A stretch of DNA of 64,000 nt from Tenebrio molitor (GCF_963966145.1 NC_091047.1:17608001-17672000); one strand, 5' to 3'. Numbered from the stretch's first letter, positions 13,401 to 24,562 are shown. Numbers and translations are program-made. Notes: generated by a model not told the origin, from the letters alone.

Positions 13401-16400
13401 CATTTAATCATCCTTTCAACTCTCAAACTAATTCTGAACACATTTGACAATAAAATCAATCATTAACGCAACGTTGCGTTGTCCTTGTAGTTATTCAACG
13501 CGTCTTTATTGGTTTAAAGAATAAGAAATCTCTCAATTTTTATTTAAGTTAATACCACTTCTTCCAAACATCTACGCTAGTTTTTCTCTTTTAGGAGATA
13601 AGCTACACCTATTTGTTGGAACTGTGTTAGTATGGGTGTAAGATGCAGAACAAAGTATTTTATTACTTACATACAAGGAGTTAAGTGAGTCACTTTAGTG
13701 GGAGTGATTGAGAGTGGGTTGGACGTTCAGTAGGCAGATGTTAGAAAGTCTCTGGAGAATTAAATTTATTTCACCACGCTAAAATTTCGATGAACAATAT
13801 ACCTACGTTTCAGATGCTGTACAGTTATTTTAACAAATTAGACATTTTGTACTTTACAGCCTGGCGAAAAGGACATTATGGTGGTATTCAGCACATCGCA
13901 CCGCTCTTTTGAAATTAGAATACCTAACTGCTGAAAACCCATTTACAAATATGCAAAATATGCAACAAAAAAAAATGCAAATCTAACTTTAAAAAATGCG
14001 TGCAACTTGTGCATAATACGTTTTTTCGCAAAAGGGTTTACAACACTCGATGCACTTGTGTGTGTAAACGTCCCACCTGTAAGAAAAGTAGTGCTTAATG
14101 CACATATATGTATTGCGTAAGTATGTACTACGACTGTCGAGCATGGTTATGGGAAAATGCATCTGGTACGTGTTCGAGGAAAAACGAGTAGAGATATTTT
14201 ATTATGTTGCATGTGAAGGATACATTTTTATTAATCTTCACTAATTATGCACGCTTGCCTTCAGTGATTATGTTCAATTATAACTACTGTCATGGAATAG
14301 TCATCGTCATGCAAGTTTTACAAATAATGAATCTATGAAGGTATTTTAAAAATTGTTTGTATTGTGAAATTATCTCTAGAAAAACTATACCTTTTTAGAA
14401 TATTAATTCAACTTCATGTCGAATGGGTAAATATTAAACTTAGAATATTAACGCTTAAAATCCAAGATGATTTAGTTACTTTTGTAAATTTTTGGGACCC
14501 TAACTGACTACAAAAGTAAAAGTTTACGTCTGAATTCAATAAATGTAAAATTTTTTTTTACATAAATGACAATGAAAACACTAAATAATATTTTAAAGAG
14601 TATTGTGAATGTTACATGCATCAAACACATAATCTATTTTTAATAAAATCAATTCTTACATGTATTTAAATATATTATTCATATTATTGACATTATTTTT
14701 GCTGCTTCAAGCGAACAAGTTATTAGTTTTATTTTTTAGAATTGTAGAGAACTGTGAATGCAATTTGGGAGTATATTTAACATAGTTTGGATAAAAAAGT
14801 AAATTGCTATATAATTGCACACTACTGGGTCACCTTAATTTTAGAAAATGCATTAGGCGACCTTTGAAAAAAGTGAATTGTGTTTGTATCATTTATTCCT
14901 TTCGATAAAATCGTAATAGACCTACATCCTGTACAAAATGAATCGCACATTCTGTGAATGTTAATTACTCAAATAACCGGAAGTTAAAATATCTGTAGAG
15001 ATTTAAAGTAGGTTTGTAAAACGTAAATCCTATTGTTAAATAAAAACCAAAAATTGACAATGATTTAATATTTTCACCAAATACATTTCGACGCTGGTTG
15101 GTTGCTAAGTAGGTAACCAACTTAATAAGATTTAATTAGAAATACATATGAGTCGTTACTTTTGAATCAAAATTTTCTTTTAGAGTGTAGGATAGAATTT
15201 TTCGAATTTGCTAATATTCCATGTGGTGCATTATAATAATTCAAGAATAATTTGCATGGCAAGGGAGGTAGTATTATTTCCTCCTTTCTCTCCAAACGAG
15301 GAAATGGCATTTTCTACGTTTTTATATTTAGAAAATTTATACATATTTAAATTAAATTTTCTCAAAATTAGATTATTAGAGTAAGTGGAGTAAGCACACT
15401 TGCCGTTGCCAAGGTTGCGTTTTATAGACAGTTTATTCATCTCTGGTTGTAATCTCTCTTCTACGAATATTTCAAAAATGGTATCTAATTCTGACGAAAT
15501 CGTTTTCGAAGTGGTTAAAGGGATACAACTAGATTTATTATCAAAAAAATCTAGGGAGAAATATGAGATTGAATATGATTTAATAAAAAAAATTATGACG
15601 GAAAAAATGCCAAGAAAGTAAGGAATATGTACGTCATTATTTTTCAAGGAAGTGTTTAGGAATTGTATTTATACTGGGTGCCCCAAAATTCGCGGAACAG
15701 CTTAACACTACATACGTTGTTAAGTAGTAATCAAAACATCAAGTAAAAATGTTTAAAAAATTAATGTCCTTTTTTGTAGAAAATATGGACCTATTCGTTG
15801 CACTAAATGTGACAACATTTAAAAACATTCATTCTATGTATCCCAATAGTCTGGAAATATTTCATTTTTGGTGTATCCATGGAAATGAGAGAGAAAAATC
15901 AAAGCCATGTTGCCGTACGTTATTTGAGGTAAAACGAACATAAAATTACTACTTGGAAATGCTGGAAATAATGAAGAAAATATCTGCAAACCTGATCACA
16001 ATCGTTCAGAATTATTATGCCACTGGCTAGTAAAAGACAATTAGTCAAAACATTTTTTAATATTAAAAATAAATGAGATCAAAGCTGCAGCTTTTGAGCC
16101 CCCATATCTTCAAATCTAAGAGGTATAGAATTTTTTTATTATTTTTCAAATTATTTTCTAACATGAGTTGACATTGCCCCATTGAGTTATTCCGCGAATT
16201 TTGGGGCACCCAGTAGTTATTTGTTGTATCAAGGCCCAAAAAGTGCATCTTTTTCGTCCGAGTCTGAGTTTTCTAGTCGAGGGACAGCCGAGACTTGAAA
16301 ACAGGCAAGGACAAAAGGTACTTTTTGGCCGAGGTGGACACAACGTTTTTCGTGTTCGTTTAGGCAAAAATTTTGAAAAACAAGAATTAATTGTAAATTT

Positions 16401-19400
16401 AGAGGTTATCTTTGACGGATGTCAAGTTAGGTATATAAACTGAAAAATGTATGTATTTAGTTATATACCACTTTTCACGTCAGGTATCTCGGGAATCGAA
16501 TACGAAAAAGTGTTTTTCCGCTATTTCATTCTATGAATATGAATAAGGTTTTGTGACTCGCTGTTTTTACAGCGTTTTTGCCGCTATTCATGTTTCGATT
16601 TATTAGAGCTTTCAGAAGCATCTCGTTCGGGATGGAATTAAATTGGACTTTATGAATTTTAAATGTTTAACCACATATTAGTTTATTCACTTATTGAAGA
16701 TACTATGGTTCAAATATTATGATCCATTTTAATTTCACCCTAATATTATTCAACGAACGTGTAATGATACTTGTTCCCCACGAGTGCGAAATAGCATTAC
16801 AGGCGAGTAGAATATGATACCTTTTTCACAACGTACAAACTATGCGCTAGATCACAGCAATTTTGTACATAGTCTATACCGCCATTTGTGGTTGCGATTT
16901 TGCGATTGTTCACAACCCTAGAAGTAACGAGCCACTCTATTCACGACAGTGGATAATGAACACCATTACTTAACAGTAAACGCATGAATAATGAATGCAT
17001 TATTTAATAGGAACAGAAAGATTTTTAATATTGGGCCAAGTCCATGAAATCACTATATGCTCGTATTTCTGGGCCGACTTTATCCACAATCATTTTGAAT
17101 CACCCAATACATACGCAGTGATCATAAAACACGAATGTTTGTCGTTAAGTAAAATTTTTCCTTACGTAATTATTTGTTTATTCAACGTCTGTACTTCATA
17201 TGTACACAACTGTTAAAATGTTTGAGTTTTCAGCTTTTAGTCACGAAGACTGTTTGTCAGGATTCAAGTGAATTATGTAAAATTCCTTTGTTCATTTTTA
17301 ATGGTTTTAATTCGCCATCATCACTGTTAACTTAAAATCTTGTCCAAATCAAGAAAACGGACGTGAGATCGACCAAGGCTTGAAATGAAATCACGAAGGC
17401 GTATCTAATTGGCCTAGGTTGCCTCTTGTTTAAGGTTAAACAAAAACTTTATTTGGGTTCAACCTAACCCACGTATAAACTGCACGAGTACATATGGGCA
17501 ACACCAAAAAAATATGCAATTGGGGAAAAGTGACAGAAAATTGTCATTGACGATCAGATTAGATACTATGAAATCAGTAAAACATGTCTCAGACCGCTTT
17601 TTATTCAATTAATAAATAAGTTTTTTTTTCGCGACAGGTAGAGGTAAAGGACCTTATTTGTGAAAAATTATAGGAATTGAATTATATTTTGACGAAGAAG
17701 GTCCTACTACCGAAAAAATAACACGTTTAAATTAATTTGCTTTTCGAAAATTGTTCAATCCTTTTTTTTAACTAAATAAAATTGTTAAAATTTTGTTGTA
17801 TGAGTGAGATTCATTCCAAAATGTTAACATTTATTGCGTAAATGCAAAGCGGTCTTTATTTAACTAGAGACCGCCTTGGTAAATGTACACAGCTTCTATA
17901 AAAAAAAAAACTGTATCTTAAGTGGATCACAGCAAATGGCTTTTCGATGTAACATTAATAAATACCAGATATCAGTTCATTTTTTTATATTTTGGTTAAA
18001 TTTAAAACGTACTCGTACCATTTCTACTTTCTAACTACATATTTACGTAACTCCTAAACAAATGTTTTAAAATTGATTTTCTTTTCTTGCAATGGTTTGT
18101 TTTTTTTACACGTTCTTGAAGACAATAATTATTTGCAACACCCGATTGCCTCAGAATCTATTAGAAATGTCGACAGTTTTGGACAGTGTTAATTTCACAG
18201 AACATTTCGGAATGACCAAACGATTCAAATCTTGTAACAGATGCACGTCCTGGAAACCAGTATTTTTTTTTATTGCTACATAAGTGCATGAAACTCGTTA
18301 CGTCACCAGACAGCATTTATTCATTATATAAACGAAAAGTGCCGGCAAAGAAATATAACTCATTTGGTAGGTTGGAAGTAGGCCATTGAAACAGACATCC
18401 ACTATCTCCGTGTGGCCTTCTAGAGCACAATATAACCTTAATCCATTCCGTACATGGGTACGTAAGAGAGCATACTTTATGTGGACGGTGTCTGATGACG
18501 AGGCGCGTGGTCATCGCCATATACAGAATGTTGATTCGCCGAACGGTATTCAATTTATTCATATTTACCATTTCAAGTCAAGGAATGGTGATAATGTGGA
18601 CTTAACAACTCGTTACTTGATACCAGACCGGCATGCGAAAACATGCTTTGTATAAATAAATTAATAACTGTGCCATTAGACACTTTCAAATGCAAACCGA
18701 AAATGACCATACACCGTTGACATTTTGACAAACACTTTTTGTATATTTTGTCGATGACAGCACGAGTGCAACATTATTCATGGAAACATTTTATTCGTTT
18801 CAAATTCACGGTGAACCAGTGATACAGTTTTTACGATATGTTAATTGATTAATAAATCGTTTGTGTTGAAGAATAGTTCCACTGCATAAAATGGCGTCAT
18901 TCTCTTGTTAGCACAATTGGTTCTTCAATTGGTATCACTAATCAGGAACTGACCAAATTAACCTTAACCCCAAGATTGCAATGCACAATTGTTACAAAAA
19001 AATTATCGAAGTCGAGCATATTTGAGGTCTTACAAATTAAAAAACTTTACAAATCACTCTTTGTTATTTGTTTGATGACCGTGTTACCTGTTACAGTCTG
19101 TCCTTTCTGAACTTGGTTTGTTCAATACCGCCTTAAAAATAATGACTGCAATAATTCATTCAGTGCCCACGATTTTCGAAACAGTAAATGTAAAAATGTT
19201 TTTTTAGAAGTTCATCCAACGCGATTTTGAGTTGGTGGATTGCTTCTCTCCAACACCCACATTGTTTTTGTCTTGATAAACTTGATGTATTAAAAAAAAA
19301 CAATTTTCAGTTCAACGTATACCTACATATGTATGTATATGTACATACATATGTTCAAACTAGACTGATAATATTGTTTACGCCAAAAGCTTCGAATATT

Positions 19401-22400
19401 TTTGTGTTGTAAATTGTACATTTTGTTTGTGAATAAAATAGAAAACGCTGACGGTTTTTAGCAAATTAAATTTAAAAAAAAAACACCTGTTTGATGTTAA
19501 AAAAAATGTGCAAGAGAAGATTTAAGTCTTGAAAATAATATTGTATGTATTTAGTAGTGTTATATTAAAAAACGAATAATGTGGAATAAATTTTACAACC
19601 CACACGTATTCTTGTCAAACAGGTTTATTCCGAACGCCGACTTAATTTAGTAAATATTCTAATCGATGATGTCATCTCTTTGAAGGTGATTTGTTGCTGC
19701 TATTTTGTGTAGAAATGCTATTACCTGTGTGATTGTTACTGTCGATACGGTTTAGAAGCGTCGGAATATTGTCTTTAACATTTGTACAAATAAATAAACG
19801 GTTTGTTTTTAGACATGACTATACAACTAAGCATTAAATTATTGGTAATTGCAAGTGGAAAACTATTTTCCTTGAATAACTAAATAAATTTGCGTTGAAA
19901 ATCGTATTCGTGTCGACTACTGTTCCGTTTTTATTTTAAATTGCTGTATAGAATTTATTTAAATTTTAAACTTTTCGTTTTTTTTTTCAATGAATAGATT
20001 TGTCCTATCCGGGAATTTCCAAAATTGCCTACGAAACGTAACCACTGTTCAAATAAATTTATAGTGAAGCAGGCCGTGGTTTTCTCTCTACTTTTCAACG
20101 TAGGCCGTCTCTTTATAATTTATTATTTTTTACTTTTTCCCTAACTCTTTCAACGGTTTCACGAAATATTTGACAGCTGGTCATTTGACCACACACTTTT
20201 TTGAGCACACGTTAGAAAACGAAACAATCCACAATCAAACTTCAAACAATGCCATTTCTTCAATTTTTAAATTATTGTTCTATTTTTGGTAACCACATTT
20301 TTTAAAATGATATAATTTTTCAAAATCTACCAAAAAATTCCTTTTTTAACTCGCGAAATATAAAAAACGAAACATTTAATCAGACACAAGGTTAGTGCAT
20401 AACATGCAATTGTCAGAAATATGTATTATAAAACTGGATCAATGACATAGAATATAAATTTTATGGAAAAGATGATGCAAATCTATTTTTAACCGTCTTT
20501 ATCACATTAATATAACAGCCAACACAAGCAAGTGCTACGAATTTGATAAGTGGCGTTTCGATAATTTATGTGTTTACTTTTTTGGTACATACTCTTTTAT
20601 CAATAAATAAAATAAATCGTCAATACCAAACGTAACTGTTTAAAATAATACATTAATCAAAAATAAATTCAAATTACAACTTACCCGCACGTACACAATT
20701 CACAGATGCACTGTTCTTTCTGGGGAATTTTGAAAGGCGTCGGTTTCGGTGTTTCTTTGATCGTTTTAACAATGTTGATCACTTTATTGTCGCTGAATCG
20801 TTCGATATTGGTTATGTTTTCGACTTCTTCCTACAAAAATAATTTAATTTAAAAAAAAAACAAAATTTAAGTAATCATAAATACTTACAATTGACTTTAC
20901 GTCTACAATATTTTCTTGGATAAATGTCTTGTTCACTCGATCGCTAACTTCTTTTACAGAGACATCTCTAAAATCCGACTTGACGTCGACAATATTTTCT
21001 TCGATAAACGTCTTGTTGACCTGGTCTTTTACAGAAACGTCTCTAAAATCCTTTTTTTCTACGGCGGAAATATTCTCTACTATGGTTTTTTTATCGACAA
21101 AATCTTCTCTTATATCTTCTATATTAATTGTGCTCGTTACATCAGATACATCTACATATGTTGAAGTTGTTGGTTTTCGGGTTGGCTTATCGTCAGGCGT
21201 TCGATTGGGATGCAATCCAGGAAAATCCTTTCTTCTGGGTTTCGTCCGATCATCTTCTTTTGGTCCTTTCACAGTGACGTCTTTGTAAAAATCGGTAATA
21301 GTTTTTCTGTCATCGACCAAAGTAGAATCAGTCACAAATTTACTTTTCGAATCGGAGATCACAGTTTCTGTTGTGGTATTCAGATCCGGAAACTTCGGGA
21401 ATTGTGTTACAGATTTCCCAACTGGTCCGGAATCGAAAGTGGTGTAATTTTCTGTAATTTGTTTGCTGGTGGAACTGCTAAAATCCTTCACAACGTTAAC
21501 TTCAGAATGTTCTGACTTGAGAAGTTCGTACGATTCAACGACAGTTTGACTGTCAACAAAATCTTTCAAGTTCGTAGATACATTGGTTGTTAACTCGGAA
21601 AAATTCGTACCATCAAGTTTTCTGCCCCCAGGTCTTTGATTTCTGTCCAAAGGGGTATCAGGTTGTCTGTCCCCGGGTCTTTGCGGGGTATCAGGTTGTC
21701 TGCCTCCAGGTCTGTGATAGCTATCTGAAGGGGTATCAGGTTTTCCGCCACCAGGTCTTTGATTTCTGTCTAAAGGGGTATCAGGTTTTCCGCCCCCAGG
21801 TCTTTGATTTCTGTCCAAAGGGGTACCAGGTTTTCCGCCCCCAGGTCTTTGATTTCTGTCCAAAGGGGTATCAGGTTGTCTGTCTCCAGGTCTTTGCTTT
21901 CTGTCCAAAGGGGTATCAGGTTTTCCGTCTCCAGGTTTTTGATTTCTGTCCAAAGGGGTATCAGGTTGTCTGCCCCCAGGTCTTTGGTTTCTGTTCAAAG
22001 GGGTATCAGATTGTCTGCCCCCAGGTTTTTGATTTCTGTCTGGGGTCACATTTTCGACTGTGGAAGAAACGACTGAAAAATCTCTGACAGTGGTGGCATC
22101 ATCGCTTGTAAACTGATTAATATTTTCATTTATCTCAGTCGACAGAAAATCTTGCACGTTCTCGGTGAATTTTCCTCTCGAGTCTGGTCCAGTTCTTCGC
22201 ACAGATGGTTTATCGTCAGGACCAGTTTTCTTCGACGTCTGAGGACGTTTCTCTCCAGGTTCGTTTCTCGCAGGCGTAATGGGAGTTTCGTAAGTGAATT
22301 TACCATTCCATCCAGTTTTGCCATAGTTGCGATCGTTCGAATAAATGACGTCAGTCGTGTCTATTGTGTTATCTTTTATTACTCTTCCTTTTGTGCCAAT

Positions 22401-24518
22401 TGTGTTTTGAATTGCCCTGTCATCGTACACGTTTTTCACCGTGGTCCTGGAGGAATCGATTCCGTGGCCGTAAAAATCTTTCGAATTGCTAGAAAAAGTT
22501 TTATCAGTCTTGCTAATTTTGGAAGAATCGACTCCTCGCCCGTAAAAATCCTTCGAATCGCTGGTATAAGTCGTGTCAGTCCCGGTAGTCGCGGAAGAAT
22601 CCACTCCTTGGCCGTGAAAATCTTTCGAATCGGTGGAGTAAGTTGTGTCAGTCTTTCGAATTTTGGAAGAATCGACTCCTCGCCCGTAAAAATCCTTCGA
22701 ATCGCTGGTATAAGTCGTGTCAGTCCCGGTAGTCGCGGAAGAATCCACTCCTTGGCCGTGAAAATCTTTCGAATCGGTGGAGTAAGTTGTGTCAGTCTTT
22801 CGAATTTTGGAAGAATCGACTCCTCGCCCGTAAAAATCCTTCGAATCGCTGGAATAATTCGCGTCAATCCTGGTGGTCGTTGAAGAATCCACTCCTCGAC
22901 CGTAAAAATCTTTCGAATCGGTGGAGTAAGTCGCGTTGGCTCTGCTAGTCGTGGAAGAATCGACTCCTTGGCCGTGGACATTTTTCAAATCACTGTGATT
23001 TTGGCCACGAGTTTTGTCAGCCCTGTAAGTCGCGTATTTGGCATCTCCGGTTACAACATTGTCCTCATACTTCTCCGAAGTAAACTTGCTCACGTCGGTG
23101 GTGTCAACCGCATCCTTTCTTGTCGTAAAAGTGGACCTTACGCTATCTCTATTGGCTGAGTCATACCTTTGTTTTTGCGAATCTGTTAAATCGGTCGTTC
23201 TAGTGAACGCGGTGTCACCGCTCGTTGCATAAATATTTTTGACACTTTTTGAATCTACCGCATCAGTCACACTTTCTTCGACTATACTTGAACCGGGAGC
23301 AGCTTGTTTGTCTGTGCCTGTAACAGTCTTAACAACATTACCTTTGGAATCGTAGTAAGTTGTAGTCGTGGTGGTGGTCACGCCTTCTACATCTTTTCTG
23401 CCGGATTTCTTAACACTTCCAGTAGTTCTTGTTTCACTCTGACCCACAACATTTCGACTGTCTGTAGTAGATCGCCTGCTTGTGCTTTTATTTGTTTTGT
23501 CCGACTTCTCCAAAACGAAAGAACCATCCCAATTTGTATCAGTCCTGGCTTTATTTTCAATACCATCGTACTTCTGATCTGTCGTTTTTCCGTGGACCGC
23601 TTGAACACTTGAAGACTGCAAATTTCCCACTTGATGTATCTCTCTCGTTGCTTCCGAAGTCTTGGTCTGCGGTTGCGACAATTCTGGTATTGCGGTGTCA
23701 TATTTCGTACTGCTCTCTTTCGTTCCTTGCTTGTAGTGTATTTCTGGTACTATATTGGTACCACTTTTCGTCGATAAATGTTCGTCGTTGGATGCAGATG
23801 TGGAAGCGGCTGTTTCGTGATGCTTCTTGTCGACTATTCGCTCTTTTCCATCAACTATTTCAATCACGTAGCTGCTCGAAGAACTCTTGGCAAATGACGA
23901 TTTTTTCTCTTGAGAACTAGATGTCGAGGAGTGTTCTACGACCTTCCCGTGATCCTGAGCTACAGTTTGATTTCTTTTGACAGGCTGTTCATAAACAAAC
24001 TTGCCGTTCCATCCCGAATCGTTCATGTTGTAGGTCAATTTGAGTTCTTCTCGTGGCTCAGTAACTGTGTAAGTGGAACCAGATTCTTGCGATATATTCG
24101 ACATGGATCGGTTCAGTGTTGAACTGATTTGACTGATCGCGGCGTTAGAAGAATGTTTAGATGTCGAGTCTTGTGCAATAAAGTGTCTGTATTCGGTACT
24201 GGTGGCTCCTGAATCGCTGTAAGTTGTGATTTTTTCGCCACCCCCGGCCGGCAGAGTTTCGGTCACGGTGTAACTGACGATGTTGGCATCGATGGGTAAA
24301 TGGGAAATATCTGCGATTTGCAGACTAGACGCCGAGGATGTTTTCGACAAATTTCCCGCATCTTGCGACAAAGTTTTCGTAGTGCTGGACGAACCTACCA
24401 CTTTTGAAGTTTTCGACGACTTCATGGTGCTGGAGGTGCTGGCCACGGAAGTCGAACTGGTCGAATTTGAAACGGTGTTCTTCTTTTTCGTTTTCGTCGT
24501 CGTCTTGTTCACCGTCAT
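1..24518 (-). CDS. Giant SAXO/MAP6-like tandem-repeat protein, C-terminus beyond window
   Basis: Coding exons on the minus strand are 24518-20889, 20830-20685, 8490-7535 and 7476-1; the last continues past the window edge with no stop. All junctions are GT-AG with matching phases (0, 2, 1). About 4,069 residues lie in the window. Order: a Ser/Thr-rich low-complexity N-terminus (about residues 1-1210); a short linker; the Cys cluster CICELCTCGRHTCPH (about 1253-1267); then about 80 modules of about 29 residues of the form DNLxPEGxF...(W/Y)xPGERxxxKKP. Variant modules carry EY/DY...RGERA, for example after the Cys cluster. The Cys cluster followed by repeats with DY and GER/R..KP is what I recall of SAXO (stabiliser of axonemal microtubules) proteins, which bind and stabilise microtubules. 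The function here is inferred. Odd points are the huge module number and about 1,250 residues ahead of a motif that is normally N-terminal. The start is the first ATG; GTG-led extension upstream is not used. Confidence 0.82.
640..7100 (-). repeat. 87-bp coding tandem array with 174/348-bp higher-order structure
   Basis: The 29-codon module repeats about 74 times by length. Modules alternate between two main types, ERPEKPxYRPGERPKQxRP and ERPTPTKVGPxERRTPIKxD, giving a 174-bp dimer. A 348-bp block is nearly duplicated: 2844-3191 and 3192-3539 differ at only a few positions. Outer modules (below about 2100) are more divergent, so the centre is being homogenised. Confidence 0.92.
7535..8490 (-). 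CDS. Exon 3 of the giant SAXO-like gene: Cys motif end plus about 10 modules
   Basis: A 956-bp exon, acceptor AG at 8492-8491, donor GT at 7534-7533 (phase 1). It begins RHTCPHNSEKYNDHLHLEG and a first module with the EY...RGDRA signature. About eight regular modules follow, such as DNLKPEGEFEKRKPEPW and APGERAPIKKPE. It ends with a variant GEFTGTR...EDYRVIRGERA and DNIIVGGEF. These modules differ from each other more than those in exon 4, so they look like the older part of the array. Confidence 0.9.
7600..8440 (-). repeat. Diverged 29-residue module array in exon 3
   Basis: About nine or ten modules of the same family with an 87-bp period, but with distinct linkers (EPEEWKPAERQ, EKWSPGDREPV, PEPWAPGERAP). 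A conserved aromatic (W or Y) sits four residues before the ER of PGER. No two units are near-identical, unlike the exon 4 array. Confidence 0.88.
8533..8831 (+). repeat. Dispersed repeat family A, copy 1
   Basis: About 290 bp starting TTTAACGAGTTCGTG and ending near CTGACAGTCTTGAACAAAAA. The first half is a palindromic stretch around a TGGGC..GCCCA core with repeated CGAG motifs. Other copies are at 27370-27660 (+), 28486-28687 (-), 32138-32405 (-) and 53588-53878 (+). Non-autonomous element of unknown class. Confidence 0.8.
12530..12710. promoter_or_regulatory. CpG-rich patch within AT-rich intron
   Basis: About 180 bp is strikingly richer in CG dinucleotides (GCGACGCAAAGCGTC, AGCGACGGCGACGTCGG) than the several kilobases around it. 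It could be an internal promoter, an enhancer or part of a mobile element. No second copy was seen in the window. Confidence 0.25.
15478..15617 (+). pseudogene. Possible exon fragment resembling a transposon-derived recombinase N-terminus
   Basis: The ATG at 15478 opens a 47-residue reading frame (VSNSDEIVFEVVKGIQLDLL, then SKKSREKYEIEYDLIKK) that ends at a good GT donor (GTAAGG at 15618). The K-S-x-E-K-Y-x-x-x-Y-D pattern recalls the N-terminal domain before tyrosine-recombinase-like (Crypton-derived) proteins of insects; this is from memory and weak. No downstream exon was found on this strand, so it is likely a remnant inside the giant gene's intron. Confidence 0.35.
15674..16213. mobile_element. 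MITE with CTGGGTGCCCC inverted ends, TA duplication
   Basis: Terminal inverted repeats CTGGGTGCCCCAAAATTCGC and its complement bound 540 bp flanked by TA on both sides, as expected of mariner/Tc1-type elements. A half copy of the same end is at 27798-27840. No transposase is visible inside; a 64-codon frame at 15749-15943 is not recognisable. Confidence 0.85.
16228..16352 (+). repeat. Dispersed repeat family B, copy 1
   Basis: About 125 bp beginning ATCAAGGCCCAAAAAGTGCA and ending GGCCGAGGTGGACACAACG. A second copy lies at 28273-28395 with about 85-90% similarity by eye. It contains an imperfect inverted repeat around AAAAAGTGC and CACTTTTT. Confidence 0.7.
17851..17882. repeat. Small hairpin repeat (GCGGTCT...AGACCGC)
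   Basis: A 10-bp stem AAGCGGTCTT pairs with AGAGACCGCCTT around an AT-rich loop, followed by GGTA. A close relative is at 63569-63606, also followed by TTGGTA, so this is a dispersed element and not a chance palindrome. Confidence 0.6.
20685..20830 (-). CDS. Exon 2 of the giant SAXO-like gene: linker and half of the Cys cluster
   Basis: A 146-bp exon with acceptor AG at 20832-20831 and donor GT at 20684-20683. It encodes EEVENITNIERF...KIPQKEQCICELCTCG and splits its last Gly codon (phase 2). Joined to 8490 it gives CICELCTCGRHTCPH. The agreement of phase and motif across a 12.2-kb intron is the main evidence that the upstream low-complexity exon and the downstream modules belong to one transcript. 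Confidence 0.88.
20889..24518 (-). CDS. Exon 1 of the giant SAXO-like gene: low-complexity N-terminal region
   Basis: One 3,630-bp open exon of 1,210 codons, ending in frame at a GT donor (20888). It begins MTVNKTTTKTKKKNTVSNST and is rich in Ser, Thr, Asp and Lys, with no membrane segment or signal peptide. Three short W-G-F segments stand out: GWNGKFVYEQP, NWDGSFVLEKS and GWNGKFTYETP. The third is followed by PxRNEPGEKRP, which resembles the downstream module GxFxxxxPxxxPGERP, so these may be diverged module copies. Two tandem-repeat blocks lie here, of 24 and 15 residues. The C-terminal part has two versions of KSDFRDVSVKxxVNKTFIxEN. Probably intrinsically disordered. Confidence 0.85.
21620..22050 (-). 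repeat. 45-bp coding tandem repeat (15-residue units)
   Basis: Roughly nine or ten units of the form PLDRNQRPGGGKPDT recur every 45 bp within exon 1 of the giant gene, with some units shortened. The translated block is Pro/Gly/Arg-rich and surely disordered. The unit shares the R-P-G and K/R-P flavour of the later 29-residue modules, but homology cannot be shown by eye. Confidence 0.88.
22440..22990 (-). repeat. 72-bp coding tandem repeat (24-residue units), about 8 copies
   Basis: Units of the form DSKDFYGRGVDSS followed by about 11 variable residues recur every 72 bp, with anchor positions near 22471, 22543, 22615, 22687, 22759, 22831, 22903 and 22975. Two adjacent 144-bp dimers (22543-22686 and 22687-22830) are nearly identical, alternating FYGRG and FHGQG types, which indicates recent duplication of a dimer. 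Confidence 0.9.
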
Positions 24519-24562
24519 CGTAAGGCACTTGTTCACTACAAATTACAATAACTACTGCGACG

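Larger units (their letters stand above)
8491..20684 (-). other. 12.2-kb intron of the giant gene
   Basis: AT-rich sequence between exons 2 and 3 with no supported coding exon on the minus strand. It holds dispersed repeats (8533-8831, 16228-16352), a TA-flanked MITE (15674-16213), a hairpin repeat (17851-17882), a CpG-rich patch (12530-12710) and a possible plus-strand exon fragment (15478-15617). Short open frames at 11595-11789, 12346-12531, 13126-12872 and 18317-18655 have no recognisable family. Confidence 0.7.

Noticed and set aside
18317..18655. Overlapping open frames on both strands (84 and 89 codons), slightly GC-richer than flanks
   Set aside because: No domain, no splice context, and both strands open equally; could be conserved non-coding DNA but nothing supports a gene.
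19320..19352. About 30-bp ACATATGTATG palindrome
   Set aside because: Low-complexity TA/CA alternation, expected by chance in AT-rich insect DNA.
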